DNA of 64,000 nt, from assembly GCF_000023445.1 (NCBI RefSeq), contig NC_012881.1:3799501-3863500 (forward strand). Reading direction: 5' to 3'. The stretch is from Maridesulfovibrio salexigens DSM 2638 (lineage in GTDB: Bacteria > Desulfobacterota > Desulfovibrionia > Desulfovibrionales > Desulfovibrionaceae). The notes below the pieces were generated by a model. The model worked only from the letters and a program-made list of their open reading frames with translations. It did not search any database and was not told the origin of the DNA. Positions 1 through 9,128 of the stretch are shown here, piece by piece (positions within the stretch are counted from its first letter, which is position 1; the number at the start of each line of letters is the position of its first letter). A program made the position numbers and the translations under genes.

Positions 1-1459
1 TGCATTGGCGTAACCATCTGCGTGGAGTAATACCGTTTGTAACCGAGGTGAAGCGGCCCGGGTACATTTCCACAAAATCCTGAAAGATGCTCTTCTTAAT
101 CAATTCTCCATGCAGAGCTGAGACCCCGTTCACAATGAAGCTGCCCACAACAGCCAGCCATGCCATACGCACCTGCGGAGAATCACTGTCCTCGACTATG
201 GACATGCGCTTAAGCCTATTCTCATCGCCGGGAAAGCGACTCTTCACATCTTCCATGAAACGGCGGTTGATCTCGAAAATTATGGAGACATGCCGGGGCA
301 GGACCTTGCGCATCATGTCCAGCGGCCATGTTTCAAGGGCTTCCGGCATGACAGTATGGTTGGTGTAAGCAAAAGTGCGGCGGCAAATGCGCCATGCCAC
401 ATCCCAGTTCAGCATATGCTCATCAATCAGGATACGCATGAGTTCCGGAATAGCGATTGCTGGGTGGGTTTCGTTAAGCTGGACTACAGCCCGGTTGGGA
501 AGTTCGGAAAAATCGAGCTTAAGCTTCATAAAACGGCGCATCATATCCTGAATAGTTGCCGAGACAAAAAAGTACTGCTGCACAAGACGCAACTCGCGCC
601 CTTCACTTAACCTGTCATTGGGATAAAGCACCTTGGAAATGGTCTGTGAACGGACAGCATCTTCCATGGAACGGATGTAGTCACCACTGTTAAACAGATC
701 AAAATTAAACCGTCTTGCAGGCTGCGCTTCCCAGAGGCGCATGTTAATAACATTTCCATTCCTGTATCCCGGGATAAGCATATCAACAGGCACTGCCATA
801 ACCTTTGCGCTGTCCGCCCAGCGATGGCGTACCGAACCGTCCTCATGCGTATACTGCTCTTCGCGTCCGTAAAGACGGACAGTAAACATAAAACCTTTGC
901 GGTTGAATTCCCATGGATTACCACTATGCAGCCAGTCGTCCGGGGCTTCAACCTGTTCGCCGTTTTCAATGGCCTGTTTGAATATTCCGTACTCATACCT
1001 GATTCCATATCCGTATCCGGGAATGCCGAGACTCGCCATAGAATCGAGGAAACATGAAGCGAGCCTCCCCAACCCGCCGTTCCCCAGTCCGGCATCAGCT
1101 TCGGCACCTTCAGCCTCATCAAGGGTAACACCGAATTTTTCCAAGACCTCGGTTACTTCCTTTTCCACCCCGAGGCTTATGGTGTTGCTTGCCAGCGACT
1201 TTCCAGTCAGGAACTCCAAAGAAAGATAATAAACACTTTTGGCCCGCTGATTGTAGTAGGAACGCTGGGTTTTTATCCAGTTTCCTACAAGCCGGTCACG
1301 CAATGTGTATGCAAGCGATTGATAAAGCGAAAACAGGTCGGTACGGCCATAATCACGGCCCAAATACGACAGGTGATGCCGGCAGACACAATTAACAAGG
1401 GATTCAACGTCCATTCCCCCAATCTCTTCCAGAAACTCAGCAATATCCTTTTTAGGCAT
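1..1459 (-). CDS. glgP: Glycogen/starch/maltodextrin phosphorylase, N-terminal part (runs off left edge)
   Basis: This enzyme splits alpha-1,4-glucan with phosphate to give glucose-1-phosphate. The reading frame is open for 486 codons from an ATG at 1459 (after an AGAGGAAG ribosome site) to the window edge. Family blocks seen in order are YYLSLEFLTGKSL, LGNGGLGRLA, a Y-G-Y-G-I-R-Y-E-Y-G-I-F segment, LNETHPAIAIPEL, a Y-T-N-H-T segment and, at the edge, VTNGITPRRWL. The family is usually about 820-850 residues, so some 340 are missing, including the region holding the pyridoxal-phosphate lysine. Substrate preference (glycogen or maltodextrin) cannot be read from this part. Confidence 0.95.
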   Translation of the reverse strand, partial: MPKKDIAEFLEEIGGMDVESLVNCVCRHHLSYLGRDYGRTDLFSLYQSLAYTLRDRLVGNWIKTQRSYYNQRAKSVYYLSLEFLTGKSLASNTISLGVEKEVTEVLEKFGVTLDEAEGAEADAGLGNGGLGRLASCFLDSMASLGIPGYGYGIRYEYGIFKQAIENGEQVEAPDDWLHSGNPWEFNRKGFMFTVRLYGREEQYTHEDGSVRHRWADSAKVMAVPVDMLIPGYRNGNVINMRLWEAQPARRFNFDLFNSGDYIRSMEDAVRSQTISKVLYPNDRLSEGRELRLVQQYFFVSATIQDMMRRFMKLKLDFSELPNRAVVQLNETHPAIAIPELMRILIDEHMLNWDVAWRICRRTFAYTNHTVMPEALETWPLDMMRKVLPRHVSIIFEINRRFMEDVKSRFPGDENRLKRMSIVEDSDSPQVRMAWLAVVGSFIVNGVSALHGELIKKSIFQDFVEMYPGRFTSVTNGITPRRWLRQC

Positions 1460-1933
1460 AGCTTCCTCTCTATCTATTCGAAATTGATATCTTTAAATCC
1501 ACACGTATCAAAACAAAAACCAACACTGCCTCACAAAAATAAGTTCTACATAGTTATTATACATCAACTCACCAAAAAAAGTAACGCAAACATATTTTTT
1601 TGATTGCAACAAAAGACAACTGCCAGACATATAGAAATCAAACTGAATTACTAAATCCCTAAGCAGTTGGTTAAACCATACTAAATTCGGCAAGTTATTA
1701 TATGTTGCACATCAGACTTCTAAAAAAGTAGAAAGTTTTTTAATATTCTACTTCACCTTTATATGCATATAATGCTATTCATGGTTAGTCTTAGTTGATT
1801 AAATTTTCTAAGAGGATATTCACTTTAATCTAAAGTTTATACACCAAACACAATACGTTCCTACATCAACAGACTAAAAAATATTTAATACATAAATTAT
1901 ACGGCAACCGTAAAACATGGGAAGGGAGAGAAT
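1460..1933. other. AT-rich divergent intergenic region, glgP / mucR-like
   Basis: About 470 bases without a gene separate the two divergent genes. The sequence is strongly AT-rich with A and T runs, which suits MucR-type proteins because they favour AT-rich DNA with TpA steps, so self-control is possible. I found no clear -35/-10 pair, RNA gene or open frame that I would defend. Confidence 0.6.
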
Positions 1934-2329
1934 ATGGAAGATCATCTTAAAGAAGCACTTGAAATAGTAAAAGCACAGGCCAGTGTTAGAACCATGACTG
2001 AAGAAGAAATTACTTCCATGGTACATAAACTTGCCGCAGGAATAAAAAAAATAAGCGAAGGAATGCTCGACAGCAACTCTCCAGAACCGACTCCCCCGGT
2101 AGACCCCAAGAAAGCGATCAGGGAAAAAAGCATTATCTGCCTTGAGTCAGGAAAATCATTTAAAGTCCTGACCAAAAGACATCTGGCAAAATACGGCCTG
2201 ACTCCTGACGAGTATCGCGAAAAGTGGGGATACGCCAAAAAGACTCCGCTGGTCTGTAAATCCCTGCAACGGGAAAGGCGCAAGAAGATGAAGGAAATGA
2301 AACTCTGGGAAAAACGCAAGAAACAATAG
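1934..2329 (+). CDS. Ros/MucR-family transcriptional regulator
   Basis: 131-residue DNA-binding protein, preceded by a GGGAGAG ribosome site. The C-terminal half carries the Ros/MucR domain: an ICLESGKSFKVL segment, then RHLAKYGLTPDEYREKWG and a basic tail. In the classic Cys2His2 form the second cysteine follows the first by three positions. Here it is serine (C-L-E-S), and the distal histidine position reads K-Y, so the zinc site is incomplete. Known zinc-free Ros homologues in rhizobia show that the fold can survive this. The N-terminal half (about 65 residues) is acidic and helical, as in family members that form oligomers. It stands alone, with a strong terminator just behind it. Targets are unknown. 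Confidence 0.85.
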   Translation: MEDHLKEALEIVKAQASVRTMTEEEITSMVHKLAAGIKKISEGMLDSNSPEPTPPVDPKKAIREKSIICLESGKSFKVLTKRHLAKYGLTPDEYREKWGYAKKTPLVCKSLQRERRKKMKEMKLWEKRKKQ

Positions 2330-2360
2330 AGCGTTCAAAAAAACTAAAACATAAAACAAA

Positions 2361-2390
2361 ATGCCCGGTATCTTTTCAGATACCGGGCAT
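2361..2390. terminator. Bidirectional intrinsic terminator, mucR-like / motB
   Basis: Perfect inverted repeat with 12-base arms (ATGCCCGGTATC / GATACCGGGCAT) and a 6-base loop between two convergent genes. T-rich DNA follows on both strands. Confidence 0.9.
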
Positions 2391-2430
2391 TTTCAATACA
2401 ATAAAAATTAGTTCTACAAGCTGCCTGTTT

Positions 2431-3183
2431 TTACCAATTATCAGAAGGCGGCTGGTAATAAAATTCCACCCTGCGGTTGATAGCCCTGTTTCTATTGGAA
2501 GTATTGGGAACCAAAGGTTTAGTCCCGGCATACCCTACAGCCTTTAACCTCTTCGATGAAACACCGGACTTTTTGAGTATGTAACGCAGGCAGGAAGCCG
2601 CCCGGGCAGCTGAAAGCTCCCAGTTGGAACTGTAAATATTATTCTTGGTAGCCCGGTCATCTGTATGTCCGCGCACCACCAGATTAAAATCTTTCTTTTT
2701 CATAATACTGGCCACCTTATCCAGCAGGACAGTGGCCTTGGGATTAATCTGGGCGGTTCCGGGTTTAAAAATAGCCCGGGTGGGAACCCTGACCAGAACC
2801 CCCTGCTGGTCAGTATTCACTGCCATCAGCTTCTCCATTTTACCCGCCGAGATAAAAGCCCTGATATCAACCTCAAGGGCATGCATATCTTTTTTGGCTT
2901 TTGCGCTTACGGAAGAAGCGGAGTGGGGACTTTTGGAAAAGGCCATATGCTTTCCGGATTTATCCTGACTCTGCATACCAAAAGCATCGCGCATGGAACC
3001 TTTCAAGGTCTCAAAGTTGGCAACATCCTGGTTAGCAAAGGAAAGCAGCAAAACAAAAAAACAAAGCAGCAGGGTAACCATATCCGCAAAGGTGGCCATC
3101 CACGGCGGCAAGCCTTCTTCCGGCGGCGGCTCCGCTTTAGCTTTCGCTACAATATATATTATCTCTTCTTTTTTACGGGGCAC
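2431..3183 (-). CDS. motB: MotB-type flagellar stator protein (OmpA domain), no MotA beside it
   Basis: 250-residue stator subunit that couples ion flow to flagellar rotation. A short basic cytoplasmic start is followed by one membrane segment, WMATFADMVTLLLCFFVLLL, in which Asp34 is the ion-carrying acid. A plug/linker and a periplasmic OmpA-like peptidoglycan-binding domain (about residues 120-245, with VRGHTDDRAT and NRAINRRVEF) complete it. Stator genes normally come as a motA-motB pair, but no motA lies next to this one. It follows a receiver gene by 79 bases on the same strand, behind a histidine kinase, so kinase-receiver-motB may be one transcript. It could also be an OmpA-type protein serving another TolQR-like motor. 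Confidence 0.85.
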   Translation of the reverse strand: MPRKKEEIIYIVAKAKAEPPPEEGLPPWMATFADMVTLLLCFFVLLLSFANQDVANFETLKGSMRDAFGMQSQDKSGKHMAFSKSPHSASSVSAKAKKDMHALEVDIRAFISAGKMEKLMAVNTDQQGVLVRVPTRAIFKPGTAQINPKATVLLDKVASIMKKKDFNLVVRGHTDDRATKNNIYSSNWELSAARAASCLRYILKKSGVSSKRLKAVGYAGTKPLVPNTSNRNRAINRRVEFYYQPPSDNW

Positions 3184-3262
3184 TAAAATACACTCCGGGC
3201 AAAACCGTTCTATTCAAAAAACAGATAACGGCTACCCGCCCATATTGCAAATCCAAAGTCAG

Positions 3263-3631
3263 CTATCCAAGCATACGCCTGATTTCACTGACCATAACGT
3301 CGCAAGTCGGCAGCGGTTTAAGAAAAATTGAATTCGAAACGCAGGGCACTTCAGCCAGATCAATAGGAATGCTGAACTCCGGTGACCCTGTATAAATTAT
3401 AAATTTGAGCTCCGGCCATTTTTGCCGGGCCTCTTTAATAAAATCAGTACCATTCATACCGGGAAGCCGCAAATCAACGACAACCAGATCAACCTGCTGC
3501 GTTTCAAGGAAGCTTAAAGCTTCCTCTGAACTTTCGACCTCGTAAACTTCAAAATCCTCATCTTCAAGGCTTATCGCAAGACTTTCCCTGACATGGATAT
3601 CATCGTCCAGAACAAGTATTGAGTGTGACAT
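3263..3631 (-). CDS. Single-domain response regulator (receiver only)
   Basis: 122-residue receiver domain with no output domain. The acidic pocket is LVLDDD at the N-terminus, the phospho-acceptor is Asp53 in VVVDLRLPGMNG, and the lysine lies in FLKPL. The start at 3631 is chosen because GGGAGG precedes this ATG; a longer frame upstream lacks such a site and runs into the kinase gene. The start lies 2 bases behind the stop of the kinase gene, so the two are co-translated and this receiver is the likely target of that kinase. MotB follows downstream, so an effect on the motor is possible but is inference. Confidence 0.92.
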   Translation of the reverse strand: MSHSILVLDDDIHVRESLAISLEDEDFEVYEVESSEEALSFLETQQVDLVVVDLRLPGMNGTDFIKEARQKWPELKFIIYTGSPEFSIPIDLAEVPCVSNSIFLKPLPTCDVMVSEIRRMLG

Positions 3632-3633
3632 AA

Positions 3634-5442
3634 TTAAGCCTCCCGCCCAGAAATGGGGATCTTGATTCCAAACCGGGTCCAACTGCCCGGTACTGAGCTT
3701 ACTTCCATAAGCCCTTTATGCTGATCTGTTATAATAAAATATGAGACAGAAAGACCCAATCCAGTCCCGGACCCCACTCTTTTAGTAGAATAAAAAGGTT
3801 CAAAGACTCTTTTACGAACATCCTCTTCCATTCCCGGGCCATTGTCTTCAACTTCAATAACGGCCATGTGACCATCTTTTTTTAATCTTAAAATGAAACA
3901 TGGTTTATCTTCAACATATTCCTTCTCCATCATTGCCTGTGCTCCGTTTTTAAGCAGATTAAGAAAAACCTGCTGGAGCTCGTTCTCCTCGCAGACAACA
4001 CTTGAAAGTTCTGAGCTATACTCTTTAATTATTTCAATTTTTCTAAAATCATACTCGCTCTTCAGATCGTAATCATTGGCTGCCAATTCAAGTGTATTAT
4101 TCATCAATTCAGCGAGATTGCACTCACCAAACTTACGTTCGCTCTTACGGCTGAAGCGGAGCATGTTACTGACTATGGTTGCTGCTCGGTTGCAGGATTC
4201 AGAAATCCCATTCAGCATTTTCGGAACATCCCTTCTGGAAAGATATTCCCGAATATTTTCCAGATCGACATTACATTCACAGGCTGTCTCGTGGTTTTTA
4301 TCCAGATCCTTATAGATACGATTAAGAATATTCTGGGAGTTACCGACAATGGCCGCGAGGGGGTTATTAATTTCGTGGGCCATGCCCGCAGCCAGACCGC
4401 CGACAGACATCATTTTTTCGGACTGGATCATCATCTGCTCCAGATTGCATCGTTCAGTCACATCGTCTATCTGGATAACCGCCCCATCAACGCCGTTGGC
4501 AATAAGCGGAAAAATAGTAACATCCTCGTAGCAGGTGCCGCTCTCGCCCTGCCGGGTTTTACGCTCCTCACAGCAGGGCTTACGAGTCCTGATAGTCTCT
4601 CTGATCTTGTCCATCTCCGAAGCCATACGCGGAAACACAGATACGAGAGACTTTCCCTGAGCATCTCCGGCAGATATTCCTGTAACCTTTTCTGCGGTCA
4701 TATTCCACTGAGTAACGTGCCCCTCAGCATCCACCCCCACAAGGACAGAGGGCATTGAATCAATAATATTGGATAAATAGTTTCGTAGTCTACGTAACTC
4801 CTCACGCTGGCGATACTCTTCGGACGCATCCCTGAAAACAAGGACTGTTCCTGAGATATCCCCTTTCTCGTTAAAGACCGGAGCTGCTGAATCTGCAATA
4901 TGAAACTCTTCCCCTGACCGGGAGATAAGTGCGGTATGGTTTGACAGCCCGACAACACCTTTCGTCTTCAAAACCGTATCCACAGGACTCGCGCAAGGAT
5001 GTCTGGTAACCGAATTGACTATTTTAAAGACCTCTGCAAGAGGCCGTCCCTCAGCCTCATCAATGGACCAGCCTGTCAGTTGGCGCGCTACCGGATTCAT
5101 GCGGGTTACCTTTCCATTGCAATCAGTTGCGATAACTGCATCTCCAATTGAATTAAATATGGTCTGTATTTCAGTTTCACTCTCGCGAGCCAGTTTTTCG
5201 GAACGCACAACCCGATCATAAAGAAAGGAAACAACCGCTCCACCAACAAAAATAAAACAGACCAGCATACCCCGCATATATATTTCATGCATATTATCAA
5301 ATGGCAGCAGGTAGTAATCAAACGGGCGCCCCGCTTGGTTAAACCACGTAAAGTCGAAATAAGAATCTATTACCCACAGCATAGCTGCTACAAACCCGAA
5401 AGTAAGCAGCATCTTAGTGCCTGCATATCTGTAACCGTTCAT
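3634..5442 (-). CDS. Membrane PAS-PAS sensor histidine kinase
   Basis: 602-residue sensor kinase. Two membrane segments (about residues 10-28 and 58-76) flank a short periplasmic loop. Two PAS domains follow, at about 90-210 and 220-330, then the dimerisation helix with His356 in GMAHEINNPLAA. The ATPase domain has the N box NELQQVFLNLLKNGA, DNGPGM, and GTGLGLSVSY. The start at 5442 is chosen because GGGGTGAG stands just before this ATG. Its neighbour 2 bases downstream is a lone receiver, giving a complete phosphotransfer pair. The periplasmic loop is too short for a typical Cache sensor, so sensing may rest with the PAS domains. Confidence 0.93.
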   Translation of the reverse strand: MNGYRYAGTKMLLTFGFVAAMLWVIDSYFDFTWFNQAGRPFDYYLLPFDNMHEIYMRGMLVCFIFVGGAVVSFLYDRVVRSEKLARESETEIQTIFNSIGDAVIATDCNGKVTRMNPVARQLTGWSIDEAEGRPLAEVFKIVNSVTRHPCASPVDTVLKTKGVVGLSNHTALISRSGEEFHIADSAAPVFNEKGDISGTVLVFRDASEEYRQREELRRLRNYLSNIIDSMPSVLVGVDAEGHVTQWNMTAEKVTGISAGDAQGKSLVSVFPRMASEMDKIRETIRTRKPCCEERKTRQGESGTCYEDVTIFPLIANGVDGAVIQIDDVTERCNLEQMMIQSEKMMSVGGLAAGMAHEINNPLAAIVGNSQNILNRIYKDLDKNHETACECNVDLENIREYLSRRDVPKMLNGISESCNRAATIVSNMLRFSRKSERKFGECNLAELMNNTLELAANDYDLKSEYDFRKIEIIKEYSSELSSVVCEENELQQVFLNLLKNGAQAMMEKEYVEDKPCFILRLKKDGHMAVIEVEDNGPGMEEDVRKRVFEPFYSTKRVGSGTGLGLSVSYFIITDQHKGLMEVSSVPGSWTRFGIKIPISGREA

Positions 5443-5537
5443 AAACTCACCCCGATTCGACTCCATCAAGACCTGCAACAAACTGACAAGAAGAGACTAA
5501 CAATAACCCATACTATTCTTTTTTTCAGCAACAAAAA

Positions 5538-5561
5538 AGGCGGAAGCAACTGCTTCCGCCT
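5538..5561 (-). terminator. Intrinsic terminator of alanine dehydrogenase
   Basis: Inverted repeat AGGCGGAAGCA / TGCTTCCGCCT with a 2-base gap, followed on the minus strand by a run of T. It lies 44 bases behind the ald stop codon. Confidence 0.9.
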
Positions 5562-5604
5562 CTTGGAATACTACGTAATAAAAACTAAGATTTTAAGCAC
5601 TTAC

Positions 5605-6711
5605 TCAAGAAAGAGCTTCATCAGGAGTAACTACATCAATTCCGAAAGCTTCTCCTACTGCTGCATAAGTCAGCTTACCCTTCATGGTATTAAGGCCGAG
5701 CTTGAGAGATTTATTTTCACGCAACGCATCAAGGCCCTTATCAGCAAGCTGCAACGCATAAGGCAGGGTCTGGTTTACAAGTGCAAAAGTAGATGTTCGG
5801 GGAACCGCTCCGGGCATATTGGCTACACCGTAATGCACCACACCATCCACAACATAAGTCGGATCACTGTGGGTGGTAGGCTTGATTGTTTCTACACAGC
5901 CGCCCTGATCAACTGCAACATCGACAATCACGGAACCTTCCTTCATAGTGGCAAGCATGCCTTTGGTAACCAGATTAGGTGCCTTAGCTCCCGGAATAAG
6001 AACCGCGCCGATGATCAGGTCGGCCTCGGCTACTGCTGCGCGGATGTTGGGTTCAGTGGATGTCATGGTAGTCACCCGGCCATTGAAAATATCATCCAGA
6101 TACTGGAGGCGTGCATGGTTGACGTCGAAAATTGTAACTTTCGCACCCATACCTGCGGCAATTTTGGCCGCGTTGGTTCCGACCACACCACCACCGAGAA
6201 CCATTACCTTTGCAGGAGCAACACCGGGAACACCGCCCACAAGGATACCACGTCCGCCCTTGGGCTTTTCAAGATGCAGTGCGCCTTCCTGAGCGGCCAT
6301 GCGTCCGGCAACTTCGCTCATGGGTGTAAGCAGCGGCAGGGAACCGTCGGGAAGCTGTACGGTTTCATAAGCAACACCGGTGGTCCCTGATTCAAGAAGC
6401 ACTTTTGTCAAAGGTTCATCCGCAGCAAGATGCAGATAAGTAAACAGCAGGAGATCTTCGCGAAGATATTTGTATTCAGAAGCTATGGGTTCCTTGACCT
6501 TGATAACCATTTCAGCGGCCCATGCGTCATCGACAGAACCCATCTTGGCACCGCAAGAAACATATTCTTCATCAGAAAGCCCGGAACCGAGCCCGGCTCC
6601 TTTTTCAACTACAACGGAATGACCGCGCCGAACGAGTGTTTCAACCGCACCGGGGGTCATAGAGACCCTGTTCTCCATAGTTTTAATCTCTTTGGGGATA
6701 CCAATCAGCAT
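5605..6711 (-). CDS. ald: Alanine dehydrogenase
   Basis: 368-residue NAD-dependent enzyme that interconverts L-alanine and pyruvate plus ammonia. The N-terminus [18 protein letters not shown] is the family signature, and the NAD-binding motif [20 protein letters not shown] sits near residue 175. The length is that of the full family. It is a single-gene unit with its own terminator, divergent from a receiver/phosphatase-like gene across about 200 bases. In a sulfate reducer it may serve growth on alanine or redox balance with pyruvate; that is inference. Confidence 0.96.
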   Translation of the reverse strand: MLIGIPKEIKTMENRVSMTPGAVETLVRRGHSVVVEKGAGLGSGLSDEEYVSCGAKMGSVDDAWAAEMVIKVKEPIASEYKYLREDLLLFTYLHLAADEPLTKVLLESGTTGVAYETVQLPDGSLPLLTPMSEVAGRMAAQEGALHLEKPKGGRGILVGGVPGVAPAKVMVLGGGVVGTNAAKIAAGMGAKVTIFDVNHARLQYLDDIFNGRVTTMTSTEPNIRAAVAEADLIIGAVLIPGAKAPNLVTKGMLATMKEGSVIVDVAVDQGGCVETIKPTTHSDPTYVVDGVVHYGVANMPGAVPRTSTFALVNQTLPYALQLADKGLDALRENKSLKLGLNTMKGKLTYAAVGEAFGIDVVTPDEALS

Positions 6712-6907
6712 GTCATCAACTCCTGCTGCTAAAAGTTGTAGATTTAAAATTATGCAACAATCTAACGCAACAGTAACTTTTTTAGCAACGTATAATTTCG
6801 AATAAAGTACAGAATATTTTTGAACACAAAGACTTTTTTTCTACTTTGAGATACTTTAGAGGAACATAACACTCACTCAACCCGTTGACCGTAAAGGATT
6901 CAATAAA

Positions 6908-7993
6908 ATGCCTGTTTGCCCACACAATATACCAACAATTCTCATAGTGGATGATGAACCTTTCAATCTCGAATTTCTTGAATTGGTGCTGAAACAACAG
7001 GGCTACAACATCATTACTGCTAACAGCGGTCGTAAAGGAAGAATGCTGGCAGAACAGGAACAACCCGACCTGATACTGCTGGACATCATGATGCCCGGAG
7101 AAAACGGATTTGAATGTGCAACAGTGCTACGCCTGTCCCCGGAAACTTCTGAGATCCCCATTCTTTTTCTAAGCGCCCTTGACGATGACGCCAACACATC
7201 CAAGGGTTTTGACGCCGGAGCAGTAGATTTCATTGCCAAACCGTTTGCTTATAAGGAAGTAATTCAAAGGATCAGGCTGCATTTGAAGCTGATGTCTTGC
7301 GATAGACAACTAAAAGCGGAGCGTCCTGCTGTCTCCAGAGAAAAACCGCTTGAAGCAGATTTTCCGGTGAAAGGTTCAAGAGCCTTTTATCCTGACCACC
7401 CCCGCAGTTCGGGAAGATTCATGCACGAAAGCGTTATCCTGACAGAGAAAAGCGAGAGCCATCTGCTACTGAACTGTTCAGAACCGTGCCCCGAACAATT
7501 ACCTGCAACAATAAAAGAACTGCTGGCCGAAAACAGCGGCCCCTTGTTCAGACCTTCAGAAACCCTGCGCAACATAGGCATCGGACTCAAAAACAATTTC
7601 AGTAGTAACAACGAAATTTCAGCCGCATACATCCATCTTGACCGGGAAGATGAGTCGCTCACTGTAGTCAACGCCGGAGCACTCCCGGTAATTCTACTGC
7701 GCCGTGACAAACCCCCGCAGCTAATCGAAAGGCAAAGCGGCAATCTGGGCAGCCTCGGCATGGGACTACCACCATGCTCCACTTACGATATCAAGAGAGG
7801 TGATCGCGTTTTCATGTTCAGCAGGGAAATGCTCAACTCCTTCGCTCGTGAAGGTGATGCTATCAATGAGCTGATGGAAGCTTTTCACCTCTCATCAGGT
7901 GTAGATATTGAAACAGCCTGCCAAGCCGCAGGCGAAATGCTCCTGCGCAATGGAGAGCAGCCGGAAGGGATTCTGGTGGGGATTGAGGGGTAA
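6908..7993 (+). CDS. Receiver domain fused to a degenerate PP2C/SpoIIE-like domain
   Basis: 361-residue protein. Residues 10-130 are a receiver with Asp59 in LLLDIMMPGENGF and a lysine in IAKPF. After a linker, the C-terminal 190 residues resemble the second half of RsbU/SpoIIE phosphatases: AAYIHLDREDESLTVVNAGA matches the family's AGHPP core strand and LPPCSTYDIKRGDRVFMFS its later strand. Catalytic features are missing. The metal-binding aspartates of the early GD motif are not recognisable, and the usual Y-T-D-G motif is F-S-R-E. It is therefore probably a pseudophosphatase that binds a partner instead of cutting phosphate. It sits alone. The STAS protein at 18682 would be a natural partner type, but nothing links them directly. 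Confidence 0.75.
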   Translation: MPVCPHNIPTILIVDDEPFNLEFLELVLKQQGYNIITANSGRKGRMLAEQEQPDLILLDIMMPGENGFECATVLRLSPETSEIPILFLSALDDDANTSKGFDAGAVDFIAKPFAYKEVIQRIRLHLKLMSCDRQLKAERPAVSREKPLEADFPVKGSRAFYPDHPRSSGRFMHESVILTEKSESHLLLNCSEPCPEQLPATIKELLAENSGPLFRPSETLRNIGIGLKNNFSSNNEISAAYIHLDREDESLTVVNAGALPVILLRRDKPPQLIERQSGNLGSLGMGLPPCSTYDIKRGDRVFMFSREMLNSFAREGDAINELMEAFHLSSGVDIETACQAAGEMLLRNGEQPEGILVGIEG

Positions 7994-8038
7994 AAAAGGT
8001 TAGACGGCTAAGAAAGTGCCAGATGCAAGGCGCAAGAA

Positions 8039-8065
8039 AGCCCCGGCACACAACACACCGGGGCT
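8039..8065 (-). terminator. Probable terminator hairpin behind the rhodanese gene
   Basis: Perfect arms AGCCCCGG / CCGGGGCT with an 11-base loop lie 35 bases past the rhodanese stop on the minus strand. Only a weak T-rich tract (TTTCTT) follows on that strand, so it is less certain than the other terminators here. Confidence 0.55.
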
Positions 8066-8099
8066 AGGAGAGAGAACTGGGTTTATACCCAGTCTGAAA

Positions 8100-8627
8100 T
8101 TATTTTACAGAACCGACAGGGTACTTTGCGCCTTTCCAAGCAAAGATGCCGCCGGGGTATCTTTTTACGTTGGTGTAACCGAGCTTTTTAGCCCATGCTG
8201 CACCGTTGTGGCTGCGGGTGCATTTTACGAAACCGCAGTAGATTACGATAAGTTTGTCTTTATCGGGTCCGAGCATTTCAATGAACTGCTCTTTGGTTTT
8301 ACCATCGGTTTCCTTAACGTCCCACTCAAGCATGTCGGGAATGGGGAAAAGAAACTGCTTTGCACCGGGAACGTGCTCTTTCTTGTAGCTTGCTTCATAG
8401 GGCATGGTGTCGATGATGATCATGTCCTCTTTCTTATCCTGCAGAGCTTTCAGTTCAGGAGTGGTGATAATATCGTAGCCACCGCGCTGTACTTCTTTGA
8501 GCAGTTTTACCGCGCCTTTTTCTTTTTCCACTTCCTGCGCGAATTTGTCAGCACCGAGACATCCGGTCATTGCAAACATGAGCGCGCACAGAGCCGCAAT
8601 TACAGAAATATTCCTAACCATCTTCAT
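8100..8627 (-). CDS. Rhodanese-domain lipoprotein
   Basis: 175-residue exported protein. The first 23 residues are a lipoprotein signal ending in the lipobox MTGC, so the mature protein should be anchored by Cys23. The rest is one rhodanese domain with D-T-M-P-Y and H-V-P-G-A upstream and an active-site loop YCGFVKCTRSHN. The loop cysteine of YCG is the expected sulfur carrier, and a second cysteine follows four residues on. It probably handles sulfane sulfur or thiols at the membrane surface. A MauE/DoxX-like membrane protein gene lies 30 bases upstream on the same strand, which suggests a shared periplasmic sulfur/thiol redox role. Substrate unknown. Confidence 0.88.
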   Translation of the reverse strand: MKMVRNISVIAALCALMFAMTGCLGADKFAQEVEKEKGAVKLLKEVQRGGYDIITTPELKALQDKKEDMIIIDTMPYEASYKKEHVPGAKQFLFPIPDMLEWDVKETDGKTKEQFIEMLGPDKDKLIVIYCGFVKCTRSHNGAAWAKKLGYTNVKRYPGGIFAWKGAKYPVGSVK

Positions 8628-8657
8628 TCCATCATCCTCCAGATTTCAAATTGATAA

Positions 8658-9128
8658 TTAACGGGCAGCAAGCATTGGAACAGGCCGGGCACGATATCCT
8701 TTTACCCGGCGCAGGAAATACAGATATCCACAGGCTGCAAGCAGAAAAGCATCACGTAGCAAAGCTTCGCGCAAGGAATGATAGGCTTCACCTTCCGGAT
8801 CATCGGGAGCAAAGCACCCGCAATCAACATCGAGTCCCATGTTGATTCCATGAGCGAGTACCCCCATGAACACGAGCAGCAGAACCGAATAAGACGAAAG
8901 GGAACCTTTCACATCCCAGATCAGTCCAAAAGCAACGATAATCTCCGCCAGAGGCAATACAACCGCCGCAACAGAATTCAATTGCCCGGGCAGCAATCCA
9001 TAACCGCTGATGACCGTGGCGAACCCCTGAACATCCAACAGTTTTCCCGCTCCTGCGTATAAAAACACAGCAGCCAGAACACACCTGAGAATGAAATACA
9101 CCTGTTTGGACATCATCTTTTCAATCAT
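8658..9128 (-). CDS. MauE/DoxX-family redox-associated membrane protein
   Basis: 156-residue protein with four predicted membrane helices. The first helix holds VFLYAGAGKLLD, a pattern typical of DoxX/MauE proteins. A loop contains GLDVDCGCFAPDD; this C-x-C pair is the conserved MauE-type feature. Relatives supply or relay disulfide/redox power to periplasmic partners. The rhodanese lipoprotein gene follows on the same strand, so the pair may work together. Two other ATG codons lie within the first six codons. I keep the first one because GGGTG lies just upstream. Confidence 0.85.
   Translation of the reverse strand: MIEKMMSKQVYFILRCVLAAVFLYAGAGKLLDVQGFATVISGYGLLPGQLNSVAAVVLPLAEIIVAFGLIWDVKGSLSSYSVLLLVFMGVLAHGINMGLDVDCGCFAPDDPEGEAYHSLREALLRDAFLLAACGYLYFLRRVKGYRARPVPMLAAR

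Noticed and set aside
607-1131. 174-codon minus-strand open frame
   Set aside because: It lies inside glgP in another frame, with no family likeness; a shadow of the real gene.
1719-1752. TTCTA-N-TAGAA and AATATTCTACT motifs resembling the ATPase-flanking repeat
   Set aside because: Only about 11 bases agree and the region is AT-rich, so the likeness to the 33-base palindrome is probably chance.
8007-8022. Sigma-54-like TGGCAC-N5-TAGC on the minus strand
   Set aside because: The spacing fits, but it would read into the antisense of the receiver gene with no minus-strand gene in range, and the -12 part is weak.
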